A stretch of 64,000 nt of DNA from Oscillospiraceae bacterium (GCA_902795345.1 CADBKO010000007.1:1-64000), one strand, 5' to 3'; numbered from the stretch's first letter, positions 33,302-41,600 are shown. Numbers and translations are program-made. The notes: generated by a model from the letters alone, not told the origin.

Positions 33302-34681
33302 TTATGCCTGTCGATCCAGCAGCATTTCGCCCACCTTATAGATGTCTCCGGCCCCCACGGTGAGGAACATATCCCCCTCCCGCAGCTCGGCCCGGAGCGC
33401 CGCGCAGAGCTCGTCGAAGCTGCGGCAGTAGGTGGAGCCGGGGATGTGGGCGGCCAGGTCGGCGGAGGAAACGCCGAACACGTCCTGCTCCCGGGCGGCG
33501 TACACGTCCGCCAGGTACAGCTTGTCGGGGATGGAGAGGACCTGCACGAAATCTTCAAAGAGGTTTTTCAGGCGGCTGTATGTGTGGGGCTGGAAGGCCA
33601 CCACGATGCGCTTGTAGCCCATCTTGCTCACCGCGTCCATCAGGGCCCGGAACTCGCTGGGATGGTGGGCGTAGTCGTCGTAAACGTCGGCCCCGCCGCA
33701 TTTGCCCTTGTATTCCGCTCGCCGTCCGGCGCCCCGGAAGGCGGCCAGACCCCGCTCCACGGCCCGGGGGTCCAGGCCCAGGGCGTGGGCGGCGCTGCAG
33801 GCGGCCAGCGCGTTCAGAATGTTGTGCCGCCCGCCGATGCGCAGGGTGATGCGGGCCCAGGTTTCCCCATGGAACACCGCGTCGAACTCGCTGACGCGGC
33901 CCTCCGTCAGATTTTCCGGCCGCATGTCCGCGTCGGGGGCGAAGCCATAGCGGATGCGCTTCCGGCTTATCCCCGCCAGGGTGTCCTCCGTGTTGGGGTC
34001 GTCGGCGCAGGAGATGACCCAGCCGTCCTTTTCCGGGGTCAGCTCCGCAAAGGTCCGGAAGGATCTCTTGATGTTGTCCAGGCTGCCGAAATAATCCAGG
34101 TGGTCGTTGTCCACATTGAGGACCACCGCCACGGTGGGGGAGAAATTCAGAAAGCTGTCGTAGTATTCGCAGGATTCCAGCAGGATGGTGTCCCCGCGGC
34201 CCACCCGGTAGCCGGAGCCGATGAGGGGCAGGGTGCCGCCGATCATGACCGTGGGGTCCTTCCCGGCCTCCATGAGGATGTGGGTGAGCATGGAGGTGGT
34301 GGTGGTCTTGCCGTGGGTGCCCGCCACGCAGACGCCGCAGGCATAGTCCTTCATGATAGCGCCCCAGGCCTGGGTCCGCTCAAAGACGGGGATGCCCGCT
34401 TCCCGGGCGGCCTTGATCTCCGGGTTATCGTCGTGAACGGCGGCGGTGCGCACCACGAAGTCCGCCCCGGCCACGTTCTCCGGCCTGTGGCCGATGAAAA
34501 CGGGGATGCCGTCGGCGCGGAGGCCCTGCACGGCCTCGCTTTCCGTGATGTCGCTGCCCTGCACGCGCAGCCCCCGGAGCTTGAAAACCTCCGCCAGGGG
34601 CGACATGCTGACCCCGCCGATGCCTACCAGGTGGGCCTTTTTGCCGGGTTTCAGATATGGAAAGAAATCGGATACGGTCAA
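33302..34681 (-). CDS. murC: UDP-N-acetylmuramate--L-alanine ligase
   Basis: First amino-acid ligase of cytoplasmic peptidoglycan precursor synthesis; ATP-dependent. 459 residues with the Mur-ligase order: an N-terminal UDP-binding domain (VGIGGVSMSPLAEVFKLRG), central P-loop GTHGKTTTTSML (about 119-130), DNDHLDYFG (about 186-194) and the C-terminal domain with DDYAHHPSE (about 340-348). It is a single-gene unit, far from the murE-mraY cluster at 57-64 kb. Confidence 0.96.
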   Translation of the reverse strand: MTVSDFFPYLKPGKKAHLVGIGGVSMSPLAEVFKLRGLRVQGSDITESEAVQGLRADGIPVFIGHRPENVAGADFVVRTAAVHDDNPEIKAAREAGIPVFERTQAWGAIMKDYACGVCVAGTHGKTTTTSMLTHILMEAGKDPTVMIGGTLPLIGSGYRVGRGDTILLESCEYYDSFLNFSPTVAVVLNVDNDHLDYFGSLDNIKRSFRTFAELTPEKDGWVISCADDPNTEDTLAGISRKRIRYGFAPDADMRPENLTEGRVSEFDAVFHGETWARITLRIGGRHNILNALAACSAAHALGLDPRAVERGLAAFRGAGRRAEYKGKCGGADVYDDYAHHPSEFRALMDAVSKMGYKRIVVAFQPHTYSRLKNLFEDFVQVLSIPDKLYLADVYAAREQDVFGVSSADLAAHIPGSTYCRSFDELCAALRAELREGDMFLTVGAGDIYKVGEMLLDRQA

Positions 34682-34719
34682 GGCCGGTCCCTCCTTCGGA
34701 AAACGCTTGATTCATATAA

Positions 34720-34748
34720 TTATATTCCCTTTCCCAAGGGAATACAAC
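34720..34748 (-). promoter_or_regulatory. Promoter of murC
   Basis: Minus-strand TTGTAT and TATAAT with a 17-nt spacer. The spacer is itself a near palindrome (TCCCTTGGGAAAGGGA), which may be an operator. Confidence 0.7.
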
Positions 34749-34802
34749 CGGAATTTTCACGCAGATCCCCACCGGAAACCCTCGTCCCGCCAAAGCGGAA
34801 AA

Positions 34803-34856
34803 AGGCTCCCCTTTAGGGGAGCTGGCAGCCGCCATAGGCGGCTGACTGAGAGGTCA
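34803..34856. repeat. Double-hairpin repeat, minus orientation
   Basis: CTCCCC/GGGGAG followed by GCAGCCGCC/GGCGGCTG. Equivalent to 15107-15152 in the other orientation. Confidence 0.6.
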
Positions 34857-34887
34857 CCCCGCCGCAGCGGGCAAAACCCCCGTCCCC

Positions 34888-34929
34888 GTCATTGCGAAGC
34901 CGGTGCGCACACCGGCTGTGGCAATCCGT
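34888..34929. repeat. TCATTGCGA/GGCAATCC palindromic repeat
   Basis: GTCATTGCGAAGCCGGTG and CACCGGCTGTGGCAATCCG around a short CGCA loop. Confidence 0.8.
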
Positions 34930-35000
34930 TTTCCTCGTCCCGCCGCAGCGGGCAATCTCTCGTCCCCCGTCCTTCGTCCCCACGTCCCTCGTAAACCCCT

Positions 35001-35140
35001 GGGGAATCCAATGGGGGCCACGGCCCCCTTGGTCGTCGGGGAGGGAGTCCAGAGGGGACCGCCTCGAAATAGGTCCCCTCTGGCGCGCCTTTGCCTTCTT
35101 TCGCCGCGCTGCGAAAGAAGGTCGCTCCCGCAGGAGCGAA
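35001..35140 (-). repeat. Multi-hairpin repeat module, copy 3 (inverted)
   Basis: Four hairpins in reverse order to copy 1. Positions 35023-35140 are the reverse complement of 11051-11168 with a single difference (a G for an A). The pair is 24 kb apart and in opposite orientation. Confidence 0.85.
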
Positions 35141-35365
35141 ATATCCCTCGTCTTGTTCTCGTCCCCGCCGCAGCGGGCAATACTCCGGGCTACTTCGGAT
35201 TCGCCGTTTGTCTCTGCCATTTGCAGTTCCGTCCCGTCGCCTCCGGCGGCCTACTTTCTCGCCCGTGGAGAAAGTAGGCAAAGACACGCCAAAGGGAACC
35301 TATCCCGAAGGCGGTTCCCTTTGGAATCCTTCCCCATCGGCCAGGGGGCTGCGGCCCCCTTGGGG

Positions 35366-35407
35366 GGACGAGAGACGAAGGACGAGAGACGAAAGACGAA
35401 AGACGGG
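35366..35407. repeat. 7-bp tandem repeat run
   Basis: Six consecutive heptamers: GGACGAG, AGACGAA, GGACGAG, AGACGAA, AGACGAA, AGACGGG. Confidence 0.85.
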
Positions 35408-35423
35408 AGTTCGGACGGGTGAT

Positions 35424-35468
35424 AACGGATTGCCACAGCCAGTGTGCGCACTGGCTTCGCAATGACGG
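35424..35468. repeat. TCATTGCGA/GGCAATCC palindromic repeat
   Basis: ACGGATTGCCACAGCCAGT and ACTGGCTTCGCAATGACG around GTGCGC; the inner stem equals that of the 14852 copy. A short GGGGACG heptamer run (35468-35490) follows. Confidence 0.8.
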
Positions 35469-35529
35469 GGAACGGGGGACGGGGGACGGGGGAAATCGGG
35501 TGGGCCGTATGGCCTGTGTGACTTGCTCT

Positions 35530-37026
35530 TTACCCCGCGTCTTTCCCGCTCAGCGTTTTCCCCTTCGCCAGAGCGCCGCCTACCAGGTGGCCGAAGAGAA
35601 CGGCCCGCCCGTGGTTGGAGCCGGGGCAGGTGACGGGGTAGGAGTTGGCGAAGAAATCCCCCTGCATGTTGCCCACGGCAAAGAGACCGCCGATGGGCTC
35701 GTCAGATTCCGTCAGCACCTGGGAGTCGGCGTTGACGTGGACGCCGTAGCCCACGTTCAGCAGCCAGGCGCTCACCTTGCCCGCATAGTAGGGCGGCTTC
35801 GTGACGCTGCTCAGGAAACGGGCCGGGACGCCGAAATCCTTGTCCTCCCCGGCCCTGCACCAGCCGTTGTAGCGCTTCACCGTCGCCTTGAGGGCCCCCG
35901 CCGGCACGCCTATTTTTTCCGCCAGCTCCTCCAGGGTGTCCGCCCGCAGGTAATCCCCGGCAGCCACAGCCGCCTCCATCTTCTCCTCCAGGCCGGGCAG
36001 CAGGAAGGCGGCCTTATGAGGCTCCTGCTTCTTCACGTTTTTGGCATAGCGGCTGTCGAACACCGCCCAGGCCACGTTGCCGGGGGCGTTGAGCCTGGCG
36101 TTGGTGACGATGGGCTCAAAGCCCATCTCGCAGCTGAAACGCTTGCCCTCCCGGTTCACGGTGAGCCAGCTGGTCTGGATGCCGGGGCCCAGGGGGGTGA
36201 AGTTCACGGGATGGATCACGGGCACGGCGCCGGAGCGGCTCCAGGCCGCCCCCGCCGCCTTCGCCCGATATAGGCCGCTGCCGTCGTTGCCGCCCTTGGG
36301 GTAATACTCATTCTTATCCGCCCGCAGGGCCTCGGGGCAGTATTTCTCCAGCAGCTCCTTGTTGTTCGTGATGCCGCCGGTGCAGAGGATGACGCCCTTG
36401 GAAGCCTTGATGCGCAGCTTTTCCCCCTCCGACGTCACCGCCGTGAGGCCGGTGATGCGATCGCCGGATTTCGTCAGCTTCTCCGGGGTGCAGCGGAAAA
36501 GGAACTGCGCCCCGTGGGCCTCCGCGTCCTTGCGCAGCATGCGCACGAAATAGCGGATGGCGGCCTTGTCCTCCACCGCGGCGGGCTTGTCCGCGGGGGA
36601 GAAATTGTGGGCCGTGCGGAACATGCGGAAGCGCTCGTCCAGCTCGTTCCAGTCGGGCCGGGCGGTCATGGAGTCGTTGAGCGTCACCTTCAGCCCATAT
36701 TTCCCCGCCAGGTCGATATAGTGGTCCATGACGGCGCCGCTGCGGTCCGTGTAGACCCGGATGAGCTCGTAATTTGCCTTGCTCTGGCCCCAGGCATAGA
36801 TGAGCTTCGCGGCCTCCAAGGGGTCGATTTCCACGCCGGACGCCTTTTGCAGGCTGGAGCCGATGGCCCCCACGTCCAGCCCGTGGGCGGTGATGTTCGC
36901 GGCTTTCTCCAGCACGACGACCTTCGCCCCCGCCTCGGCGGCGCTTTGGGCGGAGGCACAGCCCGCAATGCCCGCGCCGACGACGGCCACGTCACATTCG
37001 ATGGTCCCGGTCTTGATCGTTTTCAT
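35530..37026 (-). CDS. FAD-dependent oxidoreductase (fumarate-reductase-like flavoprotein)
   Basis: 498-residue flavoprotein of the FAD_binding_2 superfamily (fumarate reductase, urocanate reductase, ketosteroid dehydrogenase relatives). The Rossmann dinucleotide motif VAVVGAGIAGCASA is at about 14-27; the C-terminal FAD end GGLFAVGNMQGDFFANSYPVTCPGSNHGRA is also present. It lacks the signal peptide, heme and FMN domains of secreted flavocytochromes, so it is likely cytoplasmic. The substrate is unknown. It is divergently transcribed from the COG2426-like gene and sits near an MFS transporter. Confidence 0.85.
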   Translation of the reverse strand: MKTIKTGTIECDVAVVGAGIAGCASAQSAAEAGAKVVVLEKAANITAHGLDVGAIGSSLQKASGVEIDPLEAAKLIYAWGQSKANYELIRVYTDRSGAVMDHYIDLAGKYGLKVTLNDSMTARPDWNELDERFRMFRTAHNFSPADKPAAVEDKAAIRYFVRMLRKDAEAHGAQFLFRCTPEKLTKSGDRITGLTAVTSEGEKLRIKASKGVILCTGGITNNKELLEKYCPEALRADKNEYYPKGGNDGSGLYRAKAAGAAWSRSGAVPVIHPVNFTPLGPGIQTSWLTVNREGKRFSCEMGFEPIVTNARLNAPGNVAWAVFDSRYAKNVKKQEPHKAAFLLPGLEEKMEAAVAAGDYLRADTLEELAEKIGVPAGALKATVKRYNGWCRAGEDKDFGVPARFLSSVTKPPYYAGKVSAWLLNVGYGVHVNADSQVLTESDEPIGGLFAVGNMQGDFFANSYPVTCPGSNHGRAVLFGHLVGGALAKGKTLSGKDAG

Positions 37027-37053
37027 AGTCAGGCTCCTTTCTGATCGCCATTC

Positions 37054-37086
37054 TTGCTTTTATGGGGAGGCTGTGTTAAACTTAAC
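37054..37086 (+). promoter_or_regulatory. Candidate promoter and palindrome upstream of the COG2426-like gene
   Basis: TTGCTT (37054-37059) and TAAACT (37077-37082) with a 17-nt spacer. A GTTAA-AC-TTAAC palindrome at 37075-37086 covers the -10, as an operator might. Confidence 0.4.
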
Positions 37087-37116
37087 AATATCTGTTCGGA
37101 GGGAAGGAGGGCGCTT

Positions 37117-37584
37117 ACGAAGAACTTTTTGTGGATCGTGCTGGTGAGCATGGTCCCCATGATCGAGCTGCGTGCCTCCATCCCCATGGGCTGCGGCATG
37201 GGCCTTCCCGCCTGGCAGGTCTACATCGCCGCCGTGCTGGGCAATATGATCCCCGTGCCCTTCATCGTCCTTTTCATCCGCCGCGTCTTTGAATTCCTGC
37301 GGAAGCACTGGGCCGGGCTGGGCCGCCTGGTGGACAGGATCGAGGCCAGGGCCCTGAAAAAGAGCGGCCGGGTGCGGCAGTTCGAGATCCTCGGGCTCAT
37401 GCTCTTCGTGGCCATCCCACTACCGGGCACGGGGGCCTGGACGGGGAGCCTGATCGCCGCTTTGCTGGACATCCGCCTCAAACGCAGCATCCCCACCATT
37501 TTCCTGGGGGTCCTGATCGCCGGGGCCATCATGACTGCCATCAGCTACGGCTTCAAATTCGGGGTGAACGCACTGGCGGGCTAG
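37117..37584 (+). CDS. COG2426-like small membrane protein (putative small-molecule exporter family)
   Basis: About 155 residues, four or so membrane helices. The N-terminal VSMVPMIELRASIPMG and the internal VAIPLPGTGAWTGSLIAALLDI are the family signatures ('small multi-drug export protein', function unproven). Start choice is difficult: AGGAGG at 37105-37110 is spaced 6 nt before ACG at 37117, which would give KNFLWIVLVSMVP as in relatives; no ATG/GTG lies at that spacing. TTG 37129 is 18 nt from the site and TTG 37054 lies upstream of it. A terminator follows the stop. Confidence 0.75.
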   Translation, partial: TKNFLWIVLVSMVPMIELRASIPMGCGMGLPAWQVYIAAVLGNMIPVPFIVLFIRRVFEFLRKHWAGLGRLVDRIEARALKKSGRVRQFEILGLMLFVAIPLPGTGAWTGSLIAALLDIRLKRSIPTIFLGVLIAGAIMTAISYGFKFGVNALAG

Positions 37585-37594
37585 TACATAAGCA

Positions 37595-37633
37595 CACGGG
37601 GCTGCGAGATGCAGCCCCGTGATTCTTTTTTCG
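37595..37633 (+). terminator. Terminator between convergent genes
   Basis: CACGGGGCTGC/GCAGCCCCGTG stem, 5-nt loop, ATTCTTTTTT on the plus strand. It also lies 1 nt past the MFS stop on the minus strand, so it may serve both. Confidence 0.9.
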
Positions 37634-38830
37634 TTATTCCGCGGCAGCCGTCTTGTCCTTGGCAAAGCGGTTGCGCAGGAAAAGAATCACCGCGATCACG
37701 AAGGCGCAGAGCGCCACGAAGCGGTAGCGGAAGGCGGTGGAGTCCGGCACCAGGGCGTTGGTGAGGTTGGTGAACACCACGGGGCTCAGGAAGCCGCCGG
37801 TGGAAGGCGCGATGGCGGAGATGATGACGCTGGTGACGGCGCTGTTGGTGGGGTCGGAGTTGACGCTGGTGCCGAAGATGCACCAGGGGGTGAACAGGCT
37901 CAGGGTCAGACCGCAGACGAAAACGGCGATGAGGATGAGGGGCAGGGAAGTGGTGAGGAAGCTCAGCACCAGCAGCCCCGCGGCCAGCATGCACAGGGCC
38001 AGGACCAGGGTATCATCCTGGAGCTTGCCGGAGATCTTCTTGAACAGCAGGCCGGAGACCACGCCGCCGCCCATCTGCACGGCGGAGCAGATGCCCGCCA
38101 GAGTGGAATAGTTCTTGAAGTGGGGGGCCAGGTGGGAGGATATGTTCTGGCTCACGGTGACATAGCAGAGCATGAAGACGAAGGCGGAGACGGCATAGAA
38201 AAAGACCTTGGGCTTGATGGGGCTGCGTTTGCCGCCGTCGGCCGCCTTGGGGGTCTTGTAATTGGGGATATTGATGGCCGCGACGATGGCGATGATGACG
38301 CCCACGCTGAGCACCAGATAGCCGCCGTACCAGAAAAGGCTGGCCAGCAGGCCGCCGGTGAGGGAGCAGATGATGCCGCCCAGACTGATGCAGGAGGTCT
38401 GCAAGCCGGTGAGGCCCTGCCGCTCGTCGGGCTCAAAGCAGTCGAAGATGATGCCGAAGGCATTGGTGACGAAAAGGCCCAGGGCGGTGCCCACCAGGGC
38501 GGAGAGCACATAGACGCACCAGAAGGCATGGTGGAACAGCAGAACGAAGATCACCGCCAGGGCAAAGAGGCTCTGGCCCAGCACCACGGCATGCTTCTTG
38601 GTGAGGAGACCCCGGTTGATGAAATACATGGCGATGAGGCTGACCGCGATCTGCAAAATGTTGGTGGCGCTCATGGCGGTCTGCACCGTGGCCAGCTCCA
38701 CGCCGAAGAACTGCCGGATCTGCTCCGTGGCGGGGGAGAGGGCGACGGAGATCATGTTGGTGAGGGCCACCAGCAGCAGCGTCGCCTTCAGCGCTTTTTT
38801 CTTTTTGTCGCTCAGGTTCAAAGTGCTCAC
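37634..38830 (-). CDS. MFS transporter
   Basis: Major facilitator superfamily, 398 residues with about twelve hydrophobic helices. After helix 2 there is a short loop (INRGLLTKKHAVVLGQ), and a basic cytoplasmic loop near the middle (NYKTPKAADGGKRSPIKPK) separates the two halves. The substrate is not predictable. It has its own promoter. Its position between a COG2426-like membrane protein and a formate channel, near a flavoprotein reductase, fits uptake of an organic acid, but that is only inference. Confidence 0.9.
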   Translation of the reverse strand: MSTLNLSDKKKKALKATLLLVALTNMISVALSPATEQIRQFFGVELATVQTAMSATNILQIAVSLIAMYFINRGLLTKKHAVVLGQSLFALAVIFVLLFHHAFWCVYVLSALVGTALGLFVTNAFGIIFDCFEPDERQGLTGLQTSCISLGGIICSLTGGLLASLFWYGGYLVLSVGVIIAIVAAINIPNYKTPKAADGGKRSPIKPKVFFYAVSAFVFMLCYVTVSQNISSHLAPHFKNYSTLAGICSAVQMGGGVVSGLLFKKISGKLQDDTLVLALCMLAAGLLVLSFLTTSLPLILIAVFVCGLTLSLFTPWCIFGTSVNSDPTNSAVTSVIISAIAPSTGGFLSPVVFTNLTNALVPDSTAFRYRFVALCAFVIAVILFLRNRFAKDKTAAAE

Positions 38831-38845
38831 TTCCTTTACCGCACT

Positions 38846-38874
38846 ATATTAAACGATTTTTCCGGGGATTGCAA
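38846..38874 (-). promoter_or_regulatory. Promoter of the MFS gene
   Basis: Minus-strand TTGCAA and TAATAT separated by 17 nt, 15 nt before the start codon (with AAAGGAAG as ribosome site). Confidence 0.65.
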
Positions 38875-38894
38875 GGATTTGCCGGGGTTTGCCC

Positions 38895-38923
38895 TTGACA
38901 AACCGGGCGGAGGAAACTATCTT
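38895..38923 (+). promoter_or_regulatory. Promoter of the formate/nitrite transporter
   Basis: Consensus TTGACA (38895-38900) and TATCTT (38918-38923) with a 17-nt spacer, 36 nt before the ATG. Confidence 0.75.
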
Positions 38924-38959
38924 ATTAAAAGATTCTTTTTTGAAAAGGGGTAAGGGAAA

Positions 38960-39757
38960 ATGAATTCTCCTGCTGAAGTCGCAAAAAATTACATAGCGAT
39001 CGGCAAAGGCAAAGCTACCAACGGCTTCTGGAAGCTGCTCATCCTGGGCATGCTGGCCGGAGCCTTCATCGGCCTGGCGGGCGTGGGCGCCACCATCGCC
39101 CCCGTGGGCGTACAGGCTGCCGGCGCGGGCAAGTTCCTGGGCGCCTGCGTCTTCCCGGTGGGTCTGGCCATGGTGCTGCTGGCGGGCAGCGAGCTCTTCA
39201 CCGGCAATAACCTCATCATCATCCCCGTGCTGACCGGCGACATCAAGTTCCATCAGATGCTGCGCAACTGGATCATCGTCTACATCGGCAACCTGATCGG
39301 CGGCATCCTGGTGGCGGCCCTGGTGGTCTACGGGCATGTGGGCAACCTCTTCGGCGGCGCGGAGGGCGGCGTGGCCGCCGCCATGATCAACGCGGCCAAC
39401 GGCAAAGTGACCATGTCCTTCGGGGACGCTTTCCTGAAGGGGATCGGCTGCAACTTCCTGGTGTGCATCGCCGTGTGGATCTCCTTCGCGGCCAAGGACG
39501 TGACCGGCAAGTTCTGGGGCCTGTATATGCCCATCATGCTCTTCGTCCTCTGCGGCTTCGAGCACTGCGTTGCCAATATGTACTACATCCCCTGCGGCCT
39601 CTTCTGCAAGGCCCTCTACGGCGTGGATAAGCCCACCCTGACCTGGGGCGCCTTCTTCGTGAAGAACCTTATCCCCGTCACCCTGGGCAACATCGTGGGC
39701 GGCGCGGGCCTGGTTGGCCTGCCCTACTGGTTTGTCTACCTGCGGGAGAAGAAGTGA
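38960..39757 (+). CDS. Formate/nitrite transporter family channel
   Basis: FNT-family channel, 265 residues with six membrane helices, forming pentamers that pass formate, nitrite or similar anions. The catalytic-His signature GFEHCVANMYYIP (about 191-203) is present, as is GAFIGLAGVGATI near helix 1. Members include FocA and NirC; no pfl or nitrite-reductase gene is adjacent to decide. In a fermentative organism, formate is the likely substrate. Single-gene unit with its own promoter and strong terminator. Confidence 0.92.
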   Translation: MNSPAEVAKNYIAIGKGKATNGFWKLLILGMLAGAFIGLAGVGATIAPVGVQAAGAGKFLGACVFPVGLAMVLLAGSELFTGNNLIIIPVLTGDIKFHQMLRNWIIVYIGNLIGGILVAALVVYGHVGNLFGGAEGGVAAAMINAANGKVTMSFGDAFLKGIGCNFLVCIAVWISFAAKDVTGKFWGLYMPIMLFVLCGFEHCVANMYYIPCGLFCKALYGVDKPTLTWGAFFVKNLIPVTLGNIVGGAGLVGLPYWFVYLREKK

Positions 39758-39778
39758 TTACACGATCAAATAAGCCCG

Positions 39779-39813
39779 GCTGCCGCTGCGTTTTTGCAGC
39801 GGCAGCTTTTTTT
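39779..39813 (+). terminator. Terminator of the formate/nitrite transporter
   Basis: GCTGCCGCTGC/GCAGCGGCAGC stem, 6-nt loop and a run of seven T. Confidence 0.95.
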
Positions 39814-39821
39814 CGGATGTG

Positions 39822-39853
39822 CGTAACCGGAATGGGAAAACGTCGCTGTATAG
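39822..39853 (+). promoter_or_regulatory. Candidate ECF-type promoter of the sigma/anti-sigma operon
   Basis: CGTAACC at 39822-39828 and CGTC at 39841-39844, followed by GTATAGAG. GTAACC plus CGTC resembles Firmicutes ECF-sigma autoregulated promoters, but the 12-nt spacing is shorter than usual, so this is tentative. Confidence 0.35.
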
Positions 39854-39894
39854 AGTGAAGGGCCTTTCAAATCAGACGAAGGGGAGGTGAGGGA

Positions 39895-40452
39895 ATGACC
39901 GACGGGGAGATCGTGGAAATGTTCCTTGCGCGGGACGAAGAAGCCCTGCGGCATACGTCGGAGAAGTACGGGGGCCGTCTGCGGGCGCTGGCTCTGGGCA
40001 TCCTGGAGGACATAGCCGCGGCGGAGGAGTGCGAAAACGATACCTACCTGGCCGCCTGGGATTCCATCCCGCCCCACGAGCCGCGGGACTACCTCTTTGC
40101 CTATCTGGCGCGGATCACCCGCCACATTTCCCTGGACCGCTGCCGCGCCCGGAGCCGGGAGAAGCGGTCCGCCCATGTGGAGGAGCTGACGGCGGAGCTC
40201 ACGGACTGCCTCCCTGCCGGGGACAGCCCGGAGGAACGGCTGGACGCAAAGGAGCTGGCAGGGGCGATCAGCGCCTGGCTGCGCACCCTCCCGGCGGAAA
40301 AACGCCTCCTCTTCCTGCGGCGCTACTGGTATGGCGACGGCGTCTCCGCCCTGGCCAGGGGCCTGGGCTGGGGGGAGAACCGGGTCAAGACCGCGCTCCA
40401 CCGCCTGCGGAAGGGGCTGCGGGAGCATCTGGAAAAGGAGGGCTATCTTTGA
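39895..40452 (+). CDS. ECF-type RNA polymerase sigma factor
   Basis: 185 residues with sigma region 2 (LGILEDIAAAEECENDTYLAAWDSIP, about 38-63) and region 4 helix-turn-helix (YGDGVSALARGLGWGENRVKTALHRLRKGL, about 144-173); regions 1 and 3 are absent, as in extracytoplasmic-function sigma factors. The ATG follows GGGGAGGTGAGGG. The TGA overlaps the ATG of the next gene, which encodes the probable membrane anti-sigma factor. The signal sensed is unknown. Confidence 0.92.
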   Translation: MTDGEIVEMFLARDEEALRHTSEKYGGRLRALALGILEDIAAAEECENDTYLAAWDSIPPHEPRDYLFAYLARITRHISLDRCRARSREKRSAHVEELTAELTDCLPAGDSPEERLDAKELAGAISAWLRTLPAEKRLLFLRRYWYGDGVSALARGLGWGENRVKTALHRLRKGLREHLEKEGYL

Positions 40453-41600
40453 TGAACGCTTTGGATTGTCTGGAATACATCGACGCGGAGCTGATCGAGG
40501 AGGCGGGCCGTTTCGAAGGGCGAAAGCGGAAAAGATGGGCGCTTCCCGTCGCTGCCGCCGCCTGCCTCTGCCTGCTGCTGGGGGACGCCTGGCTCCTGCG
40601 GGGCCGGGAGGCCAAGGAACCGGGGGTGCAGAAATGGTCGCCCTCCCTGTCGGCGGCGGATTATTTCAGAGACTGCGGCAGGGACAGGGGGCCGGGACTT
40701 TCCGCTTCCGACAGCATTGCGATGCCGCCATACGCTGCGGAGCTGTCCCTGGACGGGGAGCGTCGGGAGCTGGAAGAAGCAGGCGCGCTGCCCCCCTTGC
40801 CGGACCACCCGGCCCAGCATTTTTGGGCGTATTACAACGGGAATGGCAGCCTTTACAAGCTCAGCTTCTGGTGGATGGAGCGGCCCGAGGACGAAACGGG
40901 GGGCTACAGCGACCTGCGGCTCACCGCCGCGCCGAAGGAGCTGCACGAGGTCAGCGACGAAATAGTGATCACGAAGGATGAAGCCGGGAATGTGATCCCG
41001 CCCCGAGTGACCGTGACGGAGCGGGACGGCATCCGGATCGTTGCCGAGGGGGGAGAGCATGAGGCCAAGACCCTCACCTGGCAGAGGTCGGAAGTCTGGT
41101 ATCAGCTCTACGCCAGCGGGACCGATGGGGAAGCACGGATCGTCGCCCTGCTGGACTGGTTCTGGGCCCACCCCCTGAACCTGGACCGATTCCGGGAGAT
41201 GGCGGGGGAGTGCTTTACCTGCTGTACCCGTGACGAGCAGCCGGAGGCCTTCCGGGAGCAGATACCGGACTTCGCGGCCTTGGGATATAGGGCGGAATCC
41301 GAGCTTGTGTATCTGGCGTCCCGGTTTGGGGACGGCCCGCGGGAGCCCGTGTGGTTCGACGGCGTCTACACGCGGGAGGAGACCCGCATCCGCTGGACCC
41401 TCAGCACCGGCGCGGATGCCGACGCATGGGAAGCCTGCCTGGGCCGCCCGAAGGAGGTCAGGGAGGAAAAAGTGACAGAGGCTTTGTCGGAAAAGAATTA
41501 TGTAAACCTATATGTAGCCAACTCCGTCATGGCGACCCTCCGCCTGGAGCAGGGCAGTGCCGCCGACGCCTGGAAGATCGTCCATTCGCTGGCGGGGTGA
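40452..41600 (+). CDS. Putative membrane anti-sigma factor
   Basis: 382 residues with no recognised enzymatic domain. A cytoplasmic N-terminal part of about 30 residues (NALDCLEYIDAELIEEAGRF), one membrane helix (about 31-49) and a large extracytoplasmic domain rich in Trp, Tyr and acidic residues. Topology and translational coupling to the ECF sigma gene (TGATG overlap) suggest that it is the anti-sigma factor and sensor. The start is fixed by that overlap; the longer upstream frame is inside the sigma gene. Homology beyond the anchor is not recognised. Confidence 0.7.
   Translation: MNALDCLEYIDAELIEEAGRFEGRKRKRWALPVAAAACLCLLLGDAWLLRGREAKEPGVQKWSPSLSAADYFRDCGRDRGPGLSASDSIAMPPYAAELSLDGERRELEEAGALPPLPDHPAQHFWAYYNGNGSLYKLSFWWMERPEDETGGYSDLRLTAAPKELHEVSDEIVITKDEAGNVIPPRVTVTERDGIRIVAEGGEHEAKTLTWQRSEVWYQLYASGTDGEARIVALLDWFWAHPLNLDRFREMAGECFTCCTRDEQPEAFREQIPDFAALGYRAESELVYLASRFGDGPREPVWFDGVYTREETRIRWTLSTGADADAWEACLGRPKEVREEKVTEALSEKNYVNLYVANSVMATLRLEQGSAADAWKIVHSLAG

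Larger units (their letters stand above)
34749..35529. other. Repeat island between murC and the FAD oxidoreductase, no genes
   Basis: About 780 nt built from dispersed repeats: a double hairpin (34803-34856), a TCATTGCGA palindrome (34888-34929), GTCCC-type heptamers (34965-34990), an inverted multi-hairpin module (35001-35140), a second diverged module with a CCTACTTTCTC/GAGAAAGTAGG hairpin and GGTTCCCTTTGG arms (about 35235-35365), a heptamer run and another palindrome. The many overlapping ORFs on both strands have repeat-type translations and are rejected. Confidence 0.8.

Noticed and set aside
35366..35407. Heptamer run considered as a CRISPR array or VNTR gene
   Set aside because: Unit is only 7 bp with no spacers and no cas genes.
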